Shown piece after piece: positions 1-5,676 of a stretch of 9,139 bases of DNA. The position numbers were made by a program, and so were the translations under genes. Location: assembly GCA_025964295.1 (NCBI GenBank), contig JAOPZD010000147.1, forward strand, positions 1 to 9,139. Direction: 5' to 3'. The stretch comes from Conexibacter sp. (GTDB lineage Bacteria; Actinomycetota; Thermoleophilia; Solirubrobacterales; Solirubrobacteraceae). Position 1 is the stretch's first letter. Every line of letters starts with the position of its first letter. The notes under the pieces are model-generated. The model worked only from the letters and a program-made list of their open reading frames with translations. It ran no database searches and was not told where the DNA came from.

Positions 1-1554
1 CACGAGCGCCAGCGGCGCGAACCACAGGATGTAGAAGTAGAACCAGTGCCCGGCGGGCAGCTGCAGCGCGATCGCGATCGCGCCGGCCAGCGCGGCCACC
101 TGCCCGATGGTGCGCCGGCCCGGCACGACGGCGACGACGAGCGCGAGCAGGACCGCGAGGGCCTGCAGCGCCGTCTGCGTCCAGCCCATGCCCGTGTGCA
201 CGGCCCAGAACGACAGGTCCGGGTCGCGGCTGAGCTGGTAGCCGAGCGTGCAGTTCCACAGCTCGCGCACGCCGCCGGCCGGGAAGTAGATCAGCAGCGA
301 GAAGGCGAAGACGCCGACGCACGCCGCGCAGCAGCGCAGCCAGCCGCGCCGGCCGCCCTCGCCGTCGCCGCGGGCGACCACGAGCAGCAGGCCGCCCGGG
401 AAGAACTTCGTCGCCGCCGCCAGGCCGAGGATCGCGCCGCGGCCCGCGGTCGAGCGAAACGCGACGAGCATCCAGACGAGCAGCATCGCCACGAGGCCGT
501 CGTTCGTGTTCTCCATGACGCCCAGCAGCGTGAACGGGAACGCCGCCCACGCCCAGGCCAGGCCGAGGCCGAGCCGCCGGCCCTCGGGCCCGGCGCGCAT
601 CCCGCGGCCGAGCAGGAACAGCCCCAGCAGCGTCATCAGGTCGAAGAACAGCGTGGCCGCGTGGGCGGCGGGCAGGCCGTCCCACTCGCCCTTGAACGGC
701 AACGCCAGCTCGAAGGGGATGTAGGCGATGTAGTTGACGGGCCCGTAGGTGTCGCCGTGCGCGTCGTTGTCGACGTAGAGCTGCTCCTTGTGGGCGATGC
801 GGTCGGCGCCGACCACCGAGGCGTAGCCGATGTCCATGACCCGGTTGCTGTCGATGTTGAGCGCCACGCGGGCGCCGAACAGCGCGACGACGCCGACGAG
901 CAGCGCCGCGGTCGGCAGCATCGGCACGAGCCGGCCGCGCGGGCGCGCCGGCCGCAGCCCGGCGAACAGCAGCCGCACCAGCAGGTAGGCCAGCGGCGGG
1001 TAGAACCACATGACCGCGGTCTCGGCGCGGCCGCCGTTGAACAGCGCGAAGGAGATCCCGAACGAGAGCAGCACCAGCAGGTCGAGGTGCAGCAGCCGCC
1101 GCAGGCGCCGCGGGTCGACGAACGGCACGAGGAACAGCACGCCGAACGGCACCCACACCCACCAGCGGCTGAAGCTCTTGTCGAACGTGCCGCGCAGCAG
1201 GTAGCTCGAGGCGGCCAGGCCCGTCCACACGTGCTCGACGCGGCCGTCGGCGCTGACGTCGACCGACGCGTAGCGCTGCGCGCCCTGGTCGAAGTCGACC
1301 TCCCAGCGCTCGTTGGCCCAGACGTTGGGCACCCCGGCGGCCTTGGGATGGGCGGCGAGCAGCTTCTTGACCGCCGGCGTCCCGGCGGCGATGGCCAGCG
1401 CCCGGTTGGCGTTGATCGAGAAGCCGGGCGGCGGCGTGGTCAGCGACGCGGGGGCGGCGACCGGCGGGCCGACCGAGCCGGCGGCGCGCGCGCCCACCGG
1501 CGACGCGAAGACGGCGCAGAGCAGCAGCAGGACGAGGAGGGGCATCCGTCGCAT
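1..1554 (-). CDS. Polytopic membrane protein, GT-C/GT87 (DUF2029)-like glycosyltransferase, 3' end outside window
   Basis: The frame is open for 518 codons from ATG at 1554 to the window edge, with no stop. The N terminus (MRRMPLLVLLLLCAVFAS) is a typical signal peptide with a likely cut near residues 25-28. About 100 polar residues follow, predicted outside the membrane, and are vaguely PepSY-like (tentative). From about residue 125 there are roughly a dozen hydrophobic segments. An extracytoplasmic loop starts with MDIGYAS (Asp241) and continues with LYVDND and GDTYGPVNYIAY. An acidic residue in the first large loop is typical of GT-C enzymes that use polyprenyl-phosphate sugars. ENTNDGLVAML and LAAATKFFPGGLLLV resemble DUF2029/GT87 proteins. 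ATG at 1545 is a possible alternative start; 1554 is preferred because it supplies the basic n-region, although its GAGGG sits very close. It diverges from the pilus genes. The fold class is fairly secure; donor, acceptor and link to pili are unknown. Confidence 0.72.
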   Translation of the reverse strand, partial: MRRMPLLVLLLLCAVFASPVGARAAGSVGPPVAAPASLTTPPPGFSINANRALAIAAGTPAVKKLLAAHPKAAGVPNVWANERWEVDFDQGAQRYASVDVSADGRVEHVWTGLAASSYLLRGTFDKSFSRWWVWVPFGVLFLVPFVDPRRLRRLLHLDLLVLLSFGISFALFNGGRAETAVMWFYPPLAYLLVRLLFAGLRPARPRGRLVPMLPTAALLVGVVALFGARVALNIDSNRVMDIGYASVVGADRIAHKEQLYVDNDAHGDTYGPVNYIAYIPFELALPFKGEWDGLPAAHAATLFFDLMTLLGLFLLGRGMRAGPEGRRLGLGLAWAWAAFPFTLLGVMENTNDGLVAMLLVWMLVAFRSTAGRGAILGLAAATKFFPGGLLLVVARGDGEGGRRGWLRCCAACVGVFAFSLLIYFPAGGVRELWNCTLGYQLSRDPDLSFWAVHTGMGWTQTALQALAVLLALVVAVVPGRRTIGQVAALAGAIAIALQLPAGHWFYFYILWFAPLALV

Positions 1555-1654
1555 GTCCCTCGGATCGGCGCGTCCGCCGCGACCTTGAGCCCGCGCGCGG
1601 AACGCCGGCGGCGACCGCCATGGGGTCCTCACCGTAGAACAGAAGTCCAGAGAA

Positions 1655-1676
1655 CCGGCTTTTGGGCGAAAGCCGG
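1655..1676 (+). other. Inverted repeat / hairpin in the pilA1 upstream region
   Basis: CCGGCTTT (1655-1662) and AAAGCCGG (1669-1676) are perfect reverse complements around a 6-base loop. A small GGC-GAAA-GCC hairpin can form within the same stretch as an alternative. It lies about 155 bases before the pilA1 start. It could be a protein-binding dyad or part of a structured 5' leader. No T-tract follows, so I do not call it a terminator. Confidence 0.5.
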
Positions 1677-1735
1677 GGCAGCCGGCGCCGACAAGAACGA
1701 CTGTGCGGTGACGGACCACCGGGCAACTGACGGGG

Positions 1736-1762
1736 CTTGCTGCCAAGACCTGAGACCCCGAA
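1736..1762 (+). promoter_or_regulatory. Shared pilin-leader motif, copy 1 (upstream of pilA1)
   Basis: CTTGCTGC is followed by AA, CCTG and CCCCGA in the same order as at 2401-2420 before pilA2, with short insertions in this copy. Its core TTGCTGCCAA is a near-palindrome, while the pilA2 copy (TTGCTGCAA) is a perfect one. It starts 96 bases before the pilA1 start codon. A shared operator or promoter element is the simplest reading, but the function is not shown. Confidence 0.4.
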
Positions 1763-1818
1763 CGGAATCCAACAGGGACGTCGGCCCTCCGCACGAGAAG
1801 GCCAAACCAAGATCTCAC

Positions 1819-1834
1819 AGGAGGGATCGTCTTG
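1819..1834 (+). promoter_or_regulatory. Strong Shine-Dalgarno and TTG start of pilA1
   Basis: AGGAGGG (1819-1825) is followed by a 6-base spacer and TTG at 1832-1834. No ATG or GTG gives a sensible type IV prepilin leader in this frame. The TTG start gives an 11-residue leader ending in Gly, the same length as in the paralogue pilA2. Near-ideal SD spacing supports the rare start codon. Confidence 0.8.
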
Positions 1835-2245
1835 CTTCAGCGTTTCAAGAACGAGGACGAAGGCTTCACGCTCATCGAGCTCCTCGTCGTCATCCTGATC
1901 ATCGGCATCCTCGCCGCGATCGCCCTGCCGAGCTTCCTCGGCCAGCAGAAGAAGGGCCAGGATTCCTCGGCCAAGTCGGATGCCCGTAACGCCGTCTCGC
2001 AGATCGAGTCGTGCTACGCGGACTCGCAGGACTACCAGAAGTGCACGTCCGCCAGCACGCCCGACGTCCTGGCCGGCACCGGCATCACCGCCGTGGTGAC
2101 CGCGGGCTCGCAGACGACCTACACGGTCGTGGCGACGTCCAAGAGCACCAACCTGTTCACCATCACGCGCACCGCCACGGGCACCACGACCCGTACGTGC
2201 ACCGCGACGGTCACGGGCGGCAGCTGCAACGGCGGCTCCTGGTAA
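1832..2245 (+). CDS. pilA1: Type IV prepilin (type IVa-like), first of a tandem pair
   Basis: This 137-residue pilin precursor has a class III signal peptide: an 11-residue charged leader ending in Gly11, then FTLIELLVVILIIGILAAIA with Phe12 as the mature N terminus and the invariant Glu5 of the mature protein at Glu16. The hydrophobic N-terminal helix forms the pilus core and membrane anchor. PilD, encoded downstream, should cut at Gly11/Phe12 and methylate Phe12, giving a mature subunit of about 126 residues. The globular part is Thr/Ser-rich with four cysteines (61, 71, 123, 132), probably two disulfides, and ends in GSW. Start is TTG behind a very strong SD, suggesting high expression. 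A terminator-like hairpin follows, so this may be the most abundant transcript and the major pilin (inference). The symbol is a label for the first of two pilA-like genes. Confidence 0.9.
   Translation: MLQRFKNEDEGFTLIELLVVILIIGILAAIALPSFLGQQKKGQDSSAKSDARNAVSQIESCYADSQDYQKCTSASTPDVLAGTGITAVVTAGSQTTYTVVATSKSTNLFTITRTATGTTTRTCTATVTGGSCNGGSW
1862..1945 (+). repeat. Direct repeat copy 1: conserved pilin N-terminal coding segment
   Basis: These 84 bases match 2502-2585 with three mismatches by my reading, all at third codon positions. The segment codes from Gly11 of the leader through the hydrophobic helix to the GQ after SFL. Copies lie 640 bases apart in direct orientation. Confidence 0.9.
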
Positions 2246-2272
2246 CACCAGCCACACGCAGTCGCTTTCGTT

Positions 2273-2302
2273 CGCGAGGCGGGCCTTCGGGTCCGCCTCG
2301 CG
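2273..2302 (+). terminator. GC-rich hairpin after pilA1, likely terminator or attenuator
   Basis: The arms 2273-2285 (CGCGAGGCGGGCC) and 2290-2302 (GGTCCGCCTCGCG) form 13 pairs, one of them G-U in RNA, around a TTCG tetraloop, which is exceptionally stable. It begins 28 bases after the pilA1 stop. Only a weak T-containing tail follows (TCGTTTCG), common for intrinsic terminators in high-GC actinobacteria. A second small dyad, GACCG/CGGTC, follows at 2313-2327. Likely roles are termination with partial read-through, or protection of the pilA1 mRNA 3' end. Confidence 0.8.
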
Positions 2303-2471
2303 TCGTTTCGCAGACCGTTCGTCGGTCCAGATCCGCTCAACGAGCCTCAACGTGCGCACGGCGTGCGCCGATGCTCGCCACAAGGCACACCGACCCGGGA
2401 CTTGCTGCAACCTGCCCCGACGTCGTCGATGCCGAACAGAGCCATACGACGACGCCCCCAGGGAGGGCACC
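2303..2471 (+). promoter_or_regulatory. pilA2 leader region
   Basis: These 169 bases lie between the hairpin and pilA2. They contain a dyad GCGCAC-GGC-GTGCGC at 2354-2368, the second copy of the pilin-leader motif at 2401-2420, and an SD GGGAGGG at 2461-2467 four bases before the ATG. The pilA2 frame stays open upstream to a GTG at 2352, but that would add 40 residues before the leader and destroy a normal prepilin signal, so it is not used. Confidence 0.5.
2401..2420 (+). promoter_or_regulatory. Shared pilin-leader motif, copy 2 (upstream of pilA2)
   Basis: CTTGCTGC is followed directly by AACCTG and CCCCGA, matching the arrangement before pilA1 (1736-1762). TTGCTGCAA at 2402-2410 is a perfect odd-length palindrome (TTGC-T-GCAA). 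It starts 71 bases before the pilA2 ATG. Confidence 0.4.
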
Positions 2472-2888
2472 ATGCCGCCTGCTTTCCGCGACGACGAGTC
2501 CGGCTTCACGCTGATCGAGCTCCTCGTCGTCATCCTGATCATCGGCATCCTTGCCGCGATCGCGCTGCCGAGCTTCCTCGGCCAGCGCCAGAAGGCCCAG
2601 GACACCGACGCCAAGTCCAACGCCCGCTCGATGGTCGAGCAGGTGGAGTCCTGCTACGCCACGACGATCGACTACACCGAGTGCACGAGCGCGATGCTCG
2701 GCGCCACGGGCCTGCCGACCGGCAGCGCCCAGGGCGAGGTCGACGTCGCGGTCGGATCCAAGACCACCTACGTCGTGACCGCCGTCTCGAAGTCCGGCGG
2801 CAGCTTCAAGATCAGCCGGACGGCCAGCGACACGCTGACCCGCTCCTGCACGGGCGGCACCAAGGGCTGCCTCAGCGGCAGCTGGTGA
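2472..2888 (+). CDS. pilA2: Type IV prepilin, second of a tandem pair
   Basis: This 138-residue precursor has an 11-residue leader ending in Gly11 (MPPAFRDDESG), then FTLIELLVVILIIGILAAIA, identical to pilA1 from Gly11 through the helix to SFLGQ. Processing by PilD at Gly11/Phe12 would give a mature protein of about 127 residues. The globular part differs from pilA1 but keeps Cys61 and Cys71 at the same positions (SCYA..DY..C), a C-terminal cysteine pair (126, 133) and the terminal GSW. ATG at 2472 is chosen over upstream starts because it has an SD (GGGAGGG) and gives a leader length equal to pilA1. It sits 46 bases before pilD and is probably co-transcribed with it. It could be a minor pilin, an alternative major pilin, or a partner in mixed fibres; the sequence does not decide. 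Confidence 0.9.
   Translation: MPPAFRDDESGFTLIELLVVILIIGILAAIALPSFLGQRQKAQDTDAKSNARSMVEQVESCYATTIDYTECTSAMLGATGLPTGSAQGEVDVAVGSKTTYVVTAVSKSGGSFKISRTASDTLTRSCTGGTKGCLSGSW
2502..2585 (+). repeat. Direct repeat copy 2: conserved pilin N-terminal coding segment
   Basis: This is the partner of 1862-1945, with three third-position differences in 84 bases. Outside it the two genes diverge, so the near-identity is local. It may reflect strong constraint on the pilin helix, recent gene conversion, or both. Confidence 0.9.
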
Positions 2889-2934
2889 CCCCGGTCGTCA
2901 AGAGCGCGGGGGCAGCTGCCGATCACGGTGGCGT

Positions 2935-3690
2935 ATGGCTCCCGCGCTCGCACCGGCCGCGCTGTTCGGCCTCCTCATCGGCTCGTTCCTCAACGTCGTC
3001 GCCTGGCGCCTGCCGCGCGGCGAGTCGCTGGTCAAGCCGCGCTCGAAGTGCCCGGGCTGCGCCACGCAGCTCAAGGCCTACGACAACATCCCGCTGTTCT
3101 CGTGGATCGTCCTGCGCGGTCGCTGCCGCGGCTGCGGTGAGAGCATCTCCGCGCGCTACCCGGTCGTCGAGGCCGTCACCGCGGCGCTCTACGTGCTCGT
3201 CGTCGCGCTCAAGTGGGACGACGTCCTGCAGATCGCGCTCGGGCTCGTGCTCGTCACGTTCCTGGTGCCGATCGCGGTGATCGACCTCGACCTCAAGGTC
3301 ATCCCCAACAAGCTGACCGCGCCCGCGGCCGTGCTCGCCGTCGCCCTGGGCGCCGTGCTGGAGCCGTCCCACCTGCCCGAGCAGCTCGCCGCCGGCGCCG
3401 GCGCCCTGATCTTCTTCCTGCTGCCCGCGCTCATCCACCAGAAGGGGATGGGCATGGGCGACGTCAAGCTCGCCGGCGTCCTGGGCCTGTACCTGGGCCG
3501 TGCGGTCGCTCCGGCGCTGTTCTTCGCCCTGATCCTCGGCATCGTCGCCGGCTTCGCGGTCATCGCGATGAAGGGCATGTCGGAGGGCCGCCGCACCAAG
3601 GTCCCGTTCGGGCCGTTCATGGCGCTCGGCGCCCTGATCGCCTTCTTCGTGGGCAGCGGCATCGTCAACAGCTATCTGGACCGCTTCTGA
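2935..3690 (+). CDS. pilD: Prepilin peptidase / N-methyltransferase (A24 family)
   Basis: This 251-residue polytopic membrane aspartyl protease removes class III leaders from prepilins and methylates the new N terminus. The N-terminal domain has the GSFLNVVAWRLPRGES signature (residues 16-31) and two zinc-binding pairs, Cys39/Cys42 (CPGC) and Cys64/Cys67 (CRGC), flanking YDNIPLFSW. The catalytic region has Asp117/Asp119 in IDLDLKVIPN and Asp176 in GMGMGDVKL, the two active-site aspartate motifs of the family. About eight hydrophobic segments fit the bifunctional PilD/GspO layout, and the length is close to usual. ATG at 2935 puts the first hydrophobic segment directly at the N terminus as expected; the SD is weak (GGTGG, three-base spacing). 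The pilA1 and pilA2 products just upstream are its evident substrates. Confidence 0.95.
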   Translation: MAPALAPAALFGLLIGSFLNVVAWRLPRGESLVKPRSKCPGCATQLKAYDNIPLFSWIVLRGRCRGCGESISARYPVVEAVTAALYVLVVALKWDDVLQIALGLVLVTFLVPIAVIDLDLKVIPNKLTAPAAVLAVALGAVLEPSHLPEQLAAGAGALIFFLLPALIHQKGMGMGDVKLAGVLGLYLGRAVAPALFFALILGIVAGFAVIAMKGMSEGRRTKVPFGPFMALGALIAFFVGSGIVNSYLDRF

Positions 3691-3820
3691 GCGATCGCCT
3701 CGGAAGTGGTCGCCGGATCTCCCTCGGCGCTCAAGAGCCCCCGCTCTTGGACGAACAACCGAGGGTGTCGGGGCGTGTGCTTGAGGCACCGCCGATCCCC
3801 GCCGACCCACCGTCCTGAAC
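3691..3820 (+). promoter_or_regulatory. Structured leader between pilD and pilM
   Basis: These 130 bases contain nested inverted repeats. An outer pair is CCCTCGG (3721-3727) with CCGAGGG (3759-3765). Inside it, CAAGAGC (3732-3738) pairs with GCTCTTG (3743-3749) around a CCCC loop. A small GTGC/GCAC dyad (GTGCTTGAGGCAC) follows near 3777-3789. No T-tract follows the stems. No good SD is visible before the pilM ATG. The region could terminate pilD transcription, carry the pilM promoter, or act as a regulatory RNA leader; it matches no riboswitch consensus I can recall. Confidence 0.45.
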
Positions 3821-4879
3821 ATGGCCAAGCGCGCAACCACCATCGTCGGACTCGAGATCGAGCCCTCCGCCGTCCACGCCGCCGCAGTGACCGTCAACGG
3901 TCGCGTGTCGGTAAAGACCGCGGCGGTCGCTCCGCTCGAGACCGGAATCGTCCGCGACGGCGAGGTGAACGACGTCGACGCTCTCGCCGAGGCGTTGCGC
4001 TCGCTCTATCGCGACAACAAGGGCCTCGACAAGAAGGTTCGCATCGGCATCGCGAACCAGAAGATCGTCGTCCGCGTCCTGGAGCTGCCTCCGCTGGAGG
4101 ACCGCAAGGAGCTGGAGGCGGCCGTTCGCTTCCAGGCCCAGGACCAGATCCCGATGCCGCTCGACTCGGCGGTCCTGGACTTCCAGCCGCTCGACATCGT
4201 CGAGACCGAGAACGGGCCGCGCCAGCGCGTCCTGATCGTCGCGGCCCGCCGGGACATGATCGATCGCGTCATGGCGGCCTGCAAGGCCGCCGGGCTGAAG
4301 CCCGAGGGGATCGACCTCTCGGCCTTCGCCATGATCCGCGCCCTCTACCGCGAGACGCCGAGCGAGACGCCCGAGCCGGTGCTCTACCTCTCCGTCGGCG
4401 GCCTCACGAACCTCGCGGTGGCCGAGGGCACGACCTGCCTCTTCACCCGCGTCGTCGGCGGCGGCCTCGAGGCCATCGCCGTCGAGCTCGCCGAGCGCAA
4501 GGCGCTCACGCTGGAGCATGCGCGGGGCTGGCTGCGCCACGTCGGCCTCGTCACGCCGCTGGGCGAGATCGAGTCCGACGACCAGGACGAGATCGCCGAG
4601 GAGGCCCGCACCGTCCTGCTCGACGGCGTCCGCCGCATCGGCGGCGAGGTCCGCAACTCCCTGGACTTCCACCACGCCCAGGAGGGCATGAGCCTGCGCG
4701 TCCAGCGGGCCGTGCTCACCGGCGCCGCGGCCGCCGTGCCCGGCTTCGACGACGCCCTCGCCGCCGAGCTCGGCCTGCCCGTCGAGTGCGGCGTGGTCGA
4801 CGGGACGCCGGACGGGCTCGATCCCCACCTCATCACGATCGCGGCCGGCCTGGCCGTCGAGGAGGCCCCGCACGCATGA
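3821..4879 (+). CDS. pilM: Type IV pilus assembly protein PilM, actin-like ATPase
   Basis: This 352-residue soluble protein is of the FtsA/actin-like PilM family, which sits on the cytoplasmic face and binds the N-terminal tail of PilN. The phosphate-1 motif is at residues 9-20 (VGLEIEPSAVHA). The 1C subdomain includes the conserved segment with ELPPLEDRKELEAAVRFQAQ and IPMPLDSAVLDF. The phosphate-2 region is near residues 187-197 (VLYLSVGGLTN), followed by FTRVVGGGLE. An adenosine-type motif VLTGAAAAVPG starts at residue 298. The length is typical for PilM. Start choice: ATG is the first residue before the conserved strand; upstream bases show no strong SD, so translation may rely on the leader. 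The last four bases (ATGA) overlap the start of pilN, implying translational coupling. Confidence 0.92.
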   Translation: MAKRATTIVGLEIEPSAVHAAAVTVNGRVSVKTAAVAPLETGIVRDGEVNDVDALAEALRSLYRDNKGLDKKVRIGIANQKIVVRVLELPPLEDRKELEAAVRFQAQDQIPMPLDSAVLDFQPLDIVETENGPRQRVLIVAARRDMIDRVMAACKAAGLKPEGIDLSAFAMIRALYRETPSETPEPVLYLSVGGLTNLAVAEGTTCLFTRVVGGGLEAIAVELAERKALTLEHARGWLRHVGLVTPLGEIESDDQDEIAEEARTVLLDGVRRIGGEVRNSLDFHHAQEGMSLRVQRAVLTGAAAAVPGFDDALAAELGLPVECGVVDGTPDGLDPHLITIAAGLAVEEAPHA

Positions 4880-5676
4880 GGGCTGTCAACCTCATCCCGA
4901 CCGACCAGCAGCGCGGCGCCGGCGGCGCCGCGGGCAAGTCCGGCGGTGGCGCGTACATCCTGATCGGCGCGCTGGCCCTGATGGTCGTGCTCGCCGCGGC
5001 CTACGTCGTGTCCGGCAAGTCGGTCACCGACAAGCGCGCCCAGCTGACCGACGTCACCCAGCAGGCCGACGCCGCCGAGGCCAAGGCCGCGTCGCTGACC
5101 AGCTACACCAAGTTCGCGTCGATCCGCGCCAAGCGCGTCGACACGGTCTCGCAGCTGGCCGCCAGCCGCTTCGACTGGGCCCACGCCCTGCGCGAGGTCT
5201 CCCGGGTCCTGCCCGAGAACGCCTGGCTGACGACGCTGACGGCGACGACGACGGCCTCGGTCAACGTCGGCACCGGCTCCAGCGCCCTGCGCGGCGCGCT
5301 CAACGTCCCGGCCATCCAGGTCCAGGGCTGCACGACCAGCCAGTCCTCGGTCGCCAAGCTGATCGCGCGCCTGCGCCTGATCGACGGCGTCCAGCGCGTC
5401 ACGCTGGAGGACTCGACCAAGGGCCAGGAGGCCAGCGGCTCGACCGGCGACTCGGCGCCCAGCGCCGGCAGCGGCGACTGCCGCGGCGGCCACGCCAAGT
5501 TCCCGATCTTCAACGTCGACGTGTTCTTCGAGCCGGGCTCGACGGTGCCGTCGGCCACGACGGCGACCACCGCCGGCGGCACGGCGTCCTCCACGACGCC
5601 GGCCAACACCACGACCCCGTCCACCGCTTCGACCACCGTCCCCGCCTCGGGGACGACCGGGGGGACCTCCAAGTGA
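4876..5676 (+). CDS. pilN: Type IV pilus assembly protein PilN
   Basis: This 266-residue single-pass inner-membrane protein starts with MRAVNLIP, the short cytoplasmic peptide that docks into PilM. A Gly-rich stretch follows, then one transmembrane helix at about residues 26-46 (YILIGALALMVVLAAAYVV). A coiled-coil segment spans about 50-90 (Ala/Lys/Glu/Gln-rich). The extracytoplasmic domain includes FDWAHALREVSRVLPENAWLTTL, a PilN hallmark, and a later segment VAKLIARLRLIDGVQRVTLED. Two cysteines (in VQGCTTSQ and GDCRGG) could form a disulfide. The last roughly 45 residues are a Thr/Ser/Pro/Ala tail with no obvious fold, making it longer than classical PilN of about 200 residues. An SD, GGAGG, lies at 4861-4865 inside pilM. 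Start overlaps the pilM stop by ATGA; end overlaps pilO by GTGA. Confidence 0.92.
   Translation: MRAVNLIPTDQQRGAGGAAGKSGGGAYILIGALALMVVLAAAYVVSGKSVTDKRAQLTDVTQQADAAEAKAASLTSYTKFASIRAKRVDTVSQLAASRFDWAHALREVSRVLPENAWLTTLTATTTASVNVGTGSSALRGALNVPAIQVQGCTTSQSSVAKLIARLRLIDGVQRVTLEDSTKGQEASGSTGDSAPSAGSGDCRGGHAKFPIFNVDVFFEPGSTVPSATTATTAGGTASSTTPANTTTPSTASTTVPASGTTGGTSK

Larger units (their letters stand above)
1555..1831. promoter_or_regulatory. Divergent intergenic region with pilA1 leader
   Basis: These 277 bases between two divergent genes should hold both promoters. I see no convincing gene here. Visible structure: an 8-bp inverted repeat at 1655-1676, a 5-bp dyad at 1706-1721 (CGGTG/CACCG), and a motif starting CTTGCTGC at 1736 that recurs upstream of pilA2. 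An exceptionally good ribosome binding site, AGGAGGG, lies at 1819-1825. I could not assign a confident -35/-10 pair. Confidence 0.5.

Noticed and set aside
1721..1742. Sigma-54 promoter around TTGCT before pilA1
   Set aside because: The -12-like TTGC is present, but no GG lies at the required distance for the -24 element, here or at the second copy near 2402.
1600..1831. Cyclic-di-GMP (GEMM-I) riboswitch before pilA1
   Set aside because: The conserved core sequences of that class are not found; only a loosely similar hairpin with a GAAA stretch is present.
46..1989. Very long open frame on the plus strand across the first 2 kb
   Set aside because: Its translation is an Arg/Gly/Ala/Pro/His-rich composition artefact. 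The opposite strand encodes a coherent membrane protein with signal peptide over 1-1554, and the frame runs into pilA1 out of phase.
2352..2471. Longer pilA2 product starting at GTG 2352
   Set aside because: It would add 40 Arg/Cys-rich residues before the leader. The ATG at 2472 has a proper SD and gives the same leader length as pilA1.
3731..4873. Long minus-strand frame opposite pilM
   Set aside because: It is the antisense shadow of pilM in high-GC DNA; pilM has clear actin-like family motifs and the shadow has none.
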